From Franzmannia pantelleriensis (GTDB lineage Bacteria > Pseudomonadota > Gammaproteobacteria > Pseudomonadales > Halomonadaceae), in assembly GCF_900102875.1 (NCBI RefSeq), contig NZ_FNGH01000009.1, positions 62,001 through 126,000 of the forward strand: a DNA stretch of 64,000 nt. Direction: 5' to 3'. This document shows, one piece after another, positions 57,461 to 64,000 of the stretch. The notes beneath the pieces are model-generated. The model did not search any database, was not told the origin of the DNA, and saw nothing but the letters and a program-made list of their open reading frames with translations. The translations under genes and the position numbers were made by a program. Each line of letters opens with the position of its first letter. The first letter of the stretch is position 1.

Positions 57461-57652
57461 GCTAATCCGTCGACAGGCCTGCGAGGAGGCGCTGTAAACC
57501 CATCCCTGGGCGCTACCTTGCGCCCTGCTGCGCTCCCGCATCCTGCTTCGCTTGCAGGACCGGTGCTGGCCATCCATGGCCAGCCCGTTCGGAGCGATGC
57601 TCCTCACCCATGGCGCAAACCTCCTCTTCGGCCTGTCCCCGGTGCCGCTCGC
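57461..57652 (-). repeat. Structured intergenic repeat, copy H (long form)
   Basis: This copy is inverted relative to A-G. The outer stem is ACAGGCC/GGCCTGT, the middle stem GAGGAGG/CCTCCTC and the inner stem TTGCGCC/GGCGCAA, with a long apical insert that matches copy E most closely. It lies downstream of rho in sense with it, in the 426-bp rho-ubiD gap. Confidence 0.9.
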
Positions 57653-57682
57653 CTTAGCCAGTAGTTGAAGCGTTGATGACTG

Positions 57683-57795
57683 GCCGTCGCGAGCGAAGAC
57701 GAGACAAGGCGGAAAACAACGAAAGCGCGGAGTTTACTTTAGTAAATGAGCAGCTTGAGCTGTTTTCCAACGCCGTATCGTCGAGCGCAGCAGGC
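57683..57795 (+). repeat. GGAG-hairpin-TGAG structured element, copy 2
   Basis: GGAG (57729-57732), a 14-nt palindromic block TTTACTTTAGTAAA (57733-57746) and TGAG (57747-57750) are enclosed by an 8-bp outer stem GGAAAACA (57711-57718)/TGTTTTCC (57761-57768) and by GACAAGGCG and CAACGCC flanks. The frame matches the element at 12885-13005. It starts right at the rho 3' end, antisense to rho. Confidence 0.65.
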
Positions 57796-57800
57796 CAGAA

Positions 57801-59060
<1,260 letters not shown>

Positions 59061-59487
59061 CGGATTGTTCAGAAATTGCTCGTGTCAGCGGGGCGATGTA
59101 TATCGCCGAAATAAGACAGGAGGCGGTGACGAAACGCCGCGTGGTGCGTTCAGAGCCCGGCGGGCATTCACTCTCGGAGACATTCGCCAAACGGCGTTTC
59201 CGCCAGGAAACGACAGAGACGATAGCAAGCGAGGGAAGCAATGTTCATGTCGCCTGATTAACGGCTCGGAATGTGAAACACCATCCGGCACGGAATCAGC
59301 GGGCTGTCTGACGACTTGGAGTTGACCGCGACGCGGTCGGGAAGTATTCGGAACAGGCGAACGATTCGATGTTAGACAAGCCCGGCGGCAAACGCAAGCC
59401 CCCGTGCCGTATCGCATCAGCGGAGGCGGATTGACAAGCATCAAAGGGCGCCGCAACCTTGCAAGATGCAGATGCAAGGATCTCTAC
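59061..59487. other. rho-ppx divergent intergenic region
   Basis: 427 bp with no convincing gene; both promoters must lie here, but no strong -35/-10 pair stands out. A 32-codon minus-strand ORF (59085-59183, MSPRVNARRALNAPRG...) ends 24 nt before rho, the same position as the E. coli rho leader peptide, but it has no ribosome site. The 59200 region has CGCCAAACGGCG, a small inverted repeat. Confidence 0.4.
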
Positions 59488-61029
59488 ATGCTCTCTGATT
59501 CGGCCACGCGCAGGATGCCCAGCGCCAGCGACACCACCCGCCGGCTCGCCGCCATCGACCTCGGTTCCAACAGCTTCCACCTGCTGGTCGCCAACTACCA
59601 GGGCGGCCAGCTGCAGGTGGTGGCCAAGCTCGGTGAGAAAGTCCAGCTCGCCGCCGGCCTGGATGACCAGGCCCGGCTCAGTGAGGCGGCCATGCAGCGT
59701 GCCTTCGACTGCCTGGCGCGCTTTGCGCCCTTCATCGGCGATACCCCCGCCGATCAGCTGCGTGTCGTCGGTACCAATGCGCTGCGCGCCGCCAGCAACA
59801 GCCGCGACTTCATCGACCGCGCAGAGGCCCAGCTCGGCCACGGCATCGAAATCATCTCCGGCCGCGAGGAGGCGCGCCTGATCTACCTGGGCGCCGCCCA
59901 CGCTCTGGCCGAAGTGCACGGTCGTCGATTGATCGTCGATATCGGCGGTGGCTCCACCGAGTACATCATTGGCGAGAACTTCGCACCGCTGGCGCTGGAG
60001 AGCCTGCATATGGGCTGCGTGACCTACACCCAGCGCTTCTTCGGCGACGGCGAGCTCAGTGAAAAGCGCTTTCGCCGTGCCGAGCTGGCAGCGCTATCGG
60101 AACTGGCCAACATTCGCCGCCCCTACCGCGAGCTGGGCTGGTCTGATCCGGTCGGTTCGAGCGGCACCGTCAAGGCCGCCGCCGCGGTGCTGGCGGCCAG
60201 CGACGAATGCCCCGAGGGGGTGATCGAACGCGAGGCACTGTTTAACCTGCGTAAGCGCCTGATCAAGTACAAGCGCCTCGACCAGGTGGCCATGGAGGGG
60301 CTCAAGGAGGATCGCGCCACGGTGTTTCCCGCCGGGATCGCGATACTCTGCGCAACCTTCGAGGCCTTCGACCTGGCGCAGATGCGCTTTGCTGACGGTG
60401 CGCTGCGCGAAGGGGTGCTCTACGACCTCGCCGGACGCAACACCGCCGAAGACTCGCGGCGTCAGTCGCTGGCGACCCTACGCCAGCGCTATGGAGTCGA
60501 CCACGATCAAGCACAACGCGTGGCGAACAGCGCCCAGGCGCTGTTCGAGCAGGTAAGCGAGAACTGGACGCTAGCCGAAGAACAAGGGCAATTTCTCCAC
60601 TGGGCGGCTCAGCTCCACGAGATCGGCCTGGCCATTTCGCACAGCCAGTTCCACCGCCACGGCGCCTACCTGCTGCATCACTCCGACCTGCCCGGCTTTT
60701 CGCGGCCCGAACAGCAGGCGTTGGCGTTCCTGGTGCGCGCCCACCGCCGCAAGTTTCCGCTCAAGGAGCTCGACGGCCTGCCACCGGCGCTGCAGCACCC
60801 CTATTCGCGACTTGCCCGCCTGCTAAGGCTGGCAGTGCTGCTCAACCACTCGCGTCCCGAAGTTCCGGCCAGCGGCGTCGAGCTGGTCGCCAAGGGTGAC
60901 GACCTGATCCTGGCCCTTCACCAACCGCTGGACGACGCCGCGCTGCTGGTCACCGACCTGGAACAGGAGGTCGAGTACCAGGCCGCCGCGGGCTTCAGTC
61001 TGAGCCTGGTGGTTCCCGCGACGGCCTAA
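59488..61029 (+). CDS. ppx: Exopolyphosphatase / guanosine pentaphosphatase
   Basis: Ppx/GppA proteins hydrolyse polyphosphate chains or pppGpp. The 513-residue protein starts at the ATG at 59488 with AGGA upstream (an ATG at 59515 is possible). The actin-like N-terminal domains show AAIDLGSNSFHLLVANY, VGTNALRAASNSRDFI, IISGREEARLIYLGAAHA and VDIGGGSTEYIIGEN. The C-terminal part (about 300-513) is the HD-like domain with AQLHEIGLAISHSQFHRHGAYLLHHSDLPGFS. The family does not separate Ppx from GppA by eye; location next to rho, as in Pseudomonas, supports ppx. Its 3' end overlaps tilS on the opposite strand by 35 bp. Confidence 0.94.
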   Translation: MLSDSATRRMPSASDTTRRLAAIDLGSNSFHLLVANYQGGQLQVVAKLGEKVQLAAGLDDQARLSEAAMQRAFDCLARFAPFIGDTPADQLRVVGTNALRAASNSRDFIDRAEAQLGHGIEIISGREEARLIYLGAAHALAEVHGRRLIVDIGGGSTEYIIGENFAPLALESLHMGCVTYTQRFFGDGELSEKRFRRAELAALSELANIRRPYRELGWSDPVGSSGTVKAAAAVLAASDECPEGVIEREALFNLRKRLIKYKRLDQVAMEGLKEDRATVFPAGIAILCATFEAFDLAQMRFADGALREGVLYDLAGRNTAEDSRRQSLATLRQRYGVDHDQAQRVANSAQALFEQVSENWTLAEEQGQFLHWAAQLHEIGLAISHSQFHRHGAYLLHHSDLPGFSRPEQQALAFLVRAHRRKFPLKELDGLPPALQHPYSRLARLLRLAVLLNHSRPEVPASGVELVAKGDDLILALHQPLDDAALLVTDLEQEVEYQAAAGFSLSLVVPATA

Positions 61030-62293
61030 GATACCAGCCCGGTGCGCAGGGCACCGCGGCCCGCCCCGTTGCGTCGAGTACCGCGACCACCTGCTCGGCA
61101 TGCCAAACCACCGCCAGCCGCTGCCGCTGCCAGGGCGGTACTCCGGCTTCCTGAAGCAGCCGCTTGAGGTCGCGACTACCGCGCTGAGGCTGCTGTAGCC
61201 GTTCGCCCCCCTGGCGGGCACTCACTCGCAGCGTTAGCGGCTCGCCGCCCTCAGGTTCAAGTACGCTGGCGAGCTGCCCCAGCGGCGTATCCAGTGGTTG
61301 ACGACCATCCCACGCCACCTGCCAACCGTCGGGCAGTGACGGCTGCGGCGCCAGCAGGTAAAGGCCCCCACGCCAGCAGCGCGCCTCAGCGCCAGGCCAT
61401 GCTACGCACACCTCGGCGTCAATGCGGCTGGCCAACTGCTCCAGAAGCGTCGCCAAGCGGGCGGCCGGCGGCATCGGCAACCCTAGGGTCTGGCAGCAGT
61501 GGCGGATCAACAGCCGTTGTCGAGGCTCCGATAGCGCCATTAGCGGCGTGATCGGCAGCCGCTCTGGATGGTCACCCAGCGCAGCCAGATCGAGGGCTGC
61601 CAGCTCACCGAGCAGCGCCTCGGCTTCACCGGCCAGCTGCGCGGAACGGGCCAGCGACGCCGACGCTTGCGGCCAACGCGCTTCTAGCAGCGGCATCAGC
61701 GCATGCCGCAGGCGATTACGATCGAGTGCGATATCGGTGTTGCTGGGGTCCTCGACCCAATCGAGCGCCAACTGACCTGCGGCCTCCTCGAGGTCAGCTC
61801 GCCCCACGCCCAATAGTGGCCGCTGCAGGTCGCGTCCCTGCCAGTCACGGCTGGCCAGCATGCCCGCCAGGCCCCTCACGCCGCTGCCGCGCAGTGCGGC
61901 GAGCAGGAAGCTCTCGGCCTGGTCGTCGCGGTGCTGGGCCAGCCACAGCGTCTCGCCATCGCCTACGCGGCGGGCAAAGGCGGCATAGCGCGCCTCCCGC
62001 GCAGCGCCCTCCAGCCCCTGGCCGGCGTCGCGCCCAACGCTGACCCGTTCGACGCACAGCGGAACCCCCAGCTGCGTGCAGAGCCGGTGGCAGTGGCGTT
62101 CGAAATCATCAGCGGCGGATTGCAGGCCATGGTTAACATGCAGGGCGTGCAGCGGGCGGGGATGACGGTGACAGGCGTCCGCGGCCAGGGTCAGCAGCAG
62201 CGAGGAGTCGAGCCCGCCGGAGAGCGCTACCCAGACAGCACGCCCCGGCGGGGTCTCCGCCAGGGCGCGATCGATCACAGATTGAAGGGGCAT
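60995..62293 (-). CDS. tilS: tRNA(Ile)-lysidine synthase
   Basis: TilS converts C34 of tRNA-Ile(CAU) to lysidine, allowing AUA decoding. The 432-residue protein has the PP-loop SGGLDSS at 25-31, HVNHGLQSAADDFERHC, LAQHRDDQAESFLLAALRGSG and RPLLGVGRADLEEAA. The C-terminal TilS domains lie after about residue 230, ending with the KRLLQEAGVPPWQRQRLAVVW motif. The ATG at 62293 has GGAG at 9 nt. It starts 49 bp after accA, so dnaE-accA-tilS run in one direction. Its 3' end overlaps ppx by 35 bp. Confidence 0.96.
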   Translation of the reverse strand: MPLQSVIDRALAETPPGRAVWVALSGGLDSSLLLTLAADACHRHPRPLHALHVNHGLQSAADDFERHCHRLCTQLGVPLCVERVSVGRDAGQGLEGAAREARYAAFARRVGDGETLWLAQHRDDQAESFLLAALRGSGVRGLAGMLASRDWQGRDLQRPLLGVGRADLEEAAGQLALDWVEDPSNTDIALDRNRLRHALMPLLEARWPQASASLARSAQLAGEAEALLGELAALDLAALGDHPERLPITPLMALSEPRQRLLIRHCCQTLGLPMPPAARLATLLEQLASRIDAEVCVAWPGAEARCWRGGLYLLAPQPSLPDGWQVAWDGRQPLDTPLGQLASVLEPEGGEPLTLRVSARQGGERLQQPQRGSRDLKRLLQEAGVPPWQRQRLAVVWHAEQVVAVLDATGRAAVPCAPGWYLRPSREPPGSD

Positions 62294-62342
62294 GGCCAAT
62301 ATCTCCGAGCCAGAGGGCCCGCTTCGAGCGCAGAAAGGGCCG

Positions 62343-63296
62343 TTAAGCAGGGGCGCCGTAGCTCATTAGGCGCTGATACCGCCGCTCCAGCAGCGCATCG
62401 ATCTCCATGCTCTGCAAGCGGTCCAGGCTGCCCAGCAGGGACGCCTTGACACGCTCTGCCGTGGTCCGGGGGTGGCGATGTGCGCCGCCCAGCGGCTCGG
62501 GAATCAGGGTGTCGACGAAGCCCAGCTCCTCGAGCCTTTCAGCGGTGATACCCATGGCATGGGCGGCGTCGGATGCCTTCTCGGCGCTCTTCCACAGGAT
62601 CGAGGCGCAGCCCTCGGGGGAAATCACCGAATAGGTAGAGTACTGCAGCATGGCGAGCTCGTCGCACACGCCGATCGCCAGCGCCCCACCAGAGCCGCCC
62701 TCGCCTACCACAGTGGCGATGATCGGCGTCTTGAGCCGCGACATCACCGCCAGGTTGTAGGCGATCGCCTCGGACTGGCCGCGCTCTTCGGCATCGATGC
62801 CCGGATACGCCCCGGGGGTGTCGATAAAGGTCAGCACCGGCATCTTGAAGCGCTCGGCCATCTCCATCAGGCGGCACGCCTTGCGATAGCCCTCGGGGCG
62901 CGGCATACCGAAATTGCGGCGTACCTTCTCCTTGACGTCGCGGCCCTTCTGATGGCCGATCACCATCACCGGCTTGTCGTCGAGGCGCGCGACGCCGCCG
63001 ACGATGGCGGCGTCATCAGCGAAATGGCGGTCGCCGTGGAGCTCATCGAAGTCGGTGAAGACGTGCTCGAGGTAGTCGAGGGTGTAGGGACGCTGGGGGT
63101 GGCGTGACAGCTGGGAAACCTGCCAGGCACTGAGGTCCTTGAAGATCGACTCGGTGAGCTTCTTGCTCTTCTCTTCGAGCTTGGCGACCTCGTCATTGAT
63201 ATTGATCTTGCTGTCGTTGCCGACCAGCCGTAGCTCTTCGATCTTGGCCTGCAGTTCGGCGATGGGCTGTTCGAAATCGAGATAGTTGGGATTCAT
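62343..63296 (-). CDS. accA: Acetyl-CoA carboxylase carboxyltransferase subunit alpha
   Basis: AccA with AccD transfers the carboxyl group from biotin-carrier protein to acetyl-CoA, starting fatty acid synthesis. The 317-residue protein starts [23 protein letters not shown], followed by [89 protein letters not shown] and [14 protein letters not shown], all family hallmarks. It lies between dnaE and tilS, the standard gammaproteobacterial arrangement. Confidence 0.98.
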   Translation of the reverse strand: MNPNYLDFEQPIAELQAKIEELRLVGNDSKININDEVAKLEEKSKKLTESIFKDLSAWQVSQLSRHPQRPYTLDYLEHVFTDFDELHGDRHFADDAAIVGGVARLDDKPVMVIGHQKGRDVKEKVRRNFGMPRPEGYRKACRLMEMAERFKMPVLTFIDTPGAYPGIDAEERGQSEAIAYNLAVMSRLKTPIIATVVGEGGSGGALAIGVCDELAMLQYSTYSVISPEGCASILWKSAEKASDAAHAMGITAERLEELGFVDTLIPEPLGGAHRHPRTTAERVKASLLGSLDRLQSMEIDALLERRYQRLMSYGAPA

Positions 63297-63460
63297 AGTG
63301 GCTAAGCCGCCTTGTCATTGCTGTCGCCGGGGAGGGTGAGTGACGCTCGCCCCGGCAGCCATAAAGTCGAGTGTCGGGCATTATCGCACCCTCAACGCGC
63401 TGCGCAAGGCAAGCGCATGATGTGTTCCATCGCCACACAAGAGCGCCGGAGACAGGGTGC

Positions 63461-63576
63461 CCGGCGCTGATCCGGCGGCAGGCCTTCGGGGAGGCGCTAT
63501 AAACCCATCCCTGGGCGCTACCTTGCGCCATCCATGGCGCAAACCTCCCCTTCGACCTGCCCCCGGCGCGCCTCGC
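63461..63576 (-). repeat. Structured intergenic repeat, copy I (short form)
   Basis: Inverted relative to A-G. The outer stem is GGCAGGTC/GGCCTGCC, the middle stem GGGGAGG/CCTCCCC and the apical stem TTGCGCC/GGCGCAA around ATGGAT; it has the short apex like A-D. It begins 36 bp after dnaE in sense with it. The rest of the 315-bp dnaE-accA gap has no gene; accA's promoter must lie in 63297-63460. Confidence 0.9.
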
Positions 63577-63611
63577 AACCAAGGTGATGAGTCCAGGCAC
63601 TCTTCCTAGGC

Positions 63612-64000
63612 CTAGCGGTATTTCAAGCGCACGCCGTCCTGTCCCTCGACCTCACGCAGGGCGATCAGCAGCTCGTCGCTGGGCGCCACCTTCCACTCCT
63701 CGGCCAGCTCCAGCCAGCCGCTGGCGTCCTGGTTGCGGTACTTGAGCCGCACCGGCAGGCCGCTGGCGTCGCGATGGGGTGTCAGGCTCTCGCGCAGGCT
63801 GGCCACCAGCTTGCCGTTGGCACGGGCACCGTCCACCGAGAGCTCCACCGCCTGGCCGAACTTGCTGCGCGCATCGACCATGGGGGTGATCTCCTTGCCG
63901 CGCAGTCGCAGGCCCCCAGAGTAGTCATCGCTGGACACTTCACCCTCGACGATCAGCACCTGGTCGGCATCCAGGCGCCCGCGAAGCTGATCGAACAGCT
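63612..64000 (-). CDS. dnaE: DNA polymerase III alpha subunit, C-terminal part (5' end outside window)
   Basis: The frame is open to the window edge and ends in a TAG at 63612-63614. The visible 129 residues form the OB-fold region and tail: FDQLRGRLDADQVLIVEGEVSSDDYSGGLRLRGKEI is the typical DnaE C-terminal segment, followed by a domain that contacts the clamp and tau in E. coli. The catalytic PHP and polymerase domains are beyond the window. The dnaE-accA-tilS order, on one strand, fits the assignment. Confidence 0.9.
   Translation of the reverse strand, partial: LFDQLRGRLDADQVLIVEGEVSSDDYSGGLRLRGKEITPMVDARSKFGQAVELSVDGARANGKLVASLRESLTPHRDASGLPVRLKYRNQDASGWLELAEEWKVAPSDELLIALREVEGQDGVRLKYR

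Overview
The window reads as chromosomal core sequence of a GC-rich gammaproteobacterium. Gene order resembles Pseudomonas and Oceanospirillales chromosomes (recA-recX-alaS-lysC-csrA-tRNA, pilMNOPQ-aroKB-gltBD with divergent mrcA, argS-SPOR-hslVU, ubiEJB-hisE-tatABC, hemB-ppk1, dnaE-accA-tilS). A halophilic Halomonadaceae member such as Halomonas is the most likely source; this is an inference from synteny and protein character, not from a database search. No prophage, complete insertion sequence, CRISPR array or rRNA gene is visible.

Layout: 1-7.5 kb holds two identical tRNA-Arg(ACG) genes, tRNA-Ser(GCU), csrA, lysC, alaS, recX, recA (with an SOS box) and pncC, all on the minus strand. 7.7-11 kb holds mutS and fdxA (plus). 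11.5-24 kb holds eno, kdsA, pyrG, gltD, gltB, aroB and aroK (minus). 24-29 kb is the type IV pilus assembly operon pilMNOPQ (minus), divergent from mrcA (PBP1a). 31.9-36.9 kb holds a DUF481 outer-membrane protein, a malic enzyme, rpmE and priA. 37-45.5 kb holds argS, an FtsN-like SPOR protein, hslVU, a DUF971 protein and the ubiquinone genes ubiEJB. 45.5-51.6 kb holds hisE, tatABC, elbB, hemB and ppk1. 51.8-57.4 kb holds a DUF3087-like protein, aroG with an elaborate leader, a 41-residue membrane peptide, folM, a flavin reductase and ubiD. 57.8-64 kb holds rho, ppx, tilS, accA and the 3' end of dnaE.

Functional themes: chorismate supply (aroB, aroK, aroG) feeding ubiquinone synthesis (ubiE, ubiJ, ubiB, ubiD); DNA repair and the SOS response (recA, recX, mutS); cell-wall and LPS synthesis (mrcA, kdsA); polyphosphate turnover (ppk1, ppx); and nitrogen assimilation (gltBD).

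The most interesting content is non-coding. (1) A family of nine intergenic structured repeats (about 110 or 195 bp) lies mostly in sense orientation just after stop codons, and its stems show repeated compensatory base changes. (2) The DAHP synthase gene aroG is preceded by what looks like a complete attenuator: a 42-codon leader with a Tyr-Trp-Tyr-Trp-Phe run, complementary segments, an intrinsic terminator, and then a second aromatic-rich upstream ORF ending 5 nt before aroG. (3) Two copies of another motif (GGAG, 14-nt hairpin, TGAG) share flanks but have entirely different self-complementary hairpins. (4) One multibranched structure lies between pyrG and gltD.
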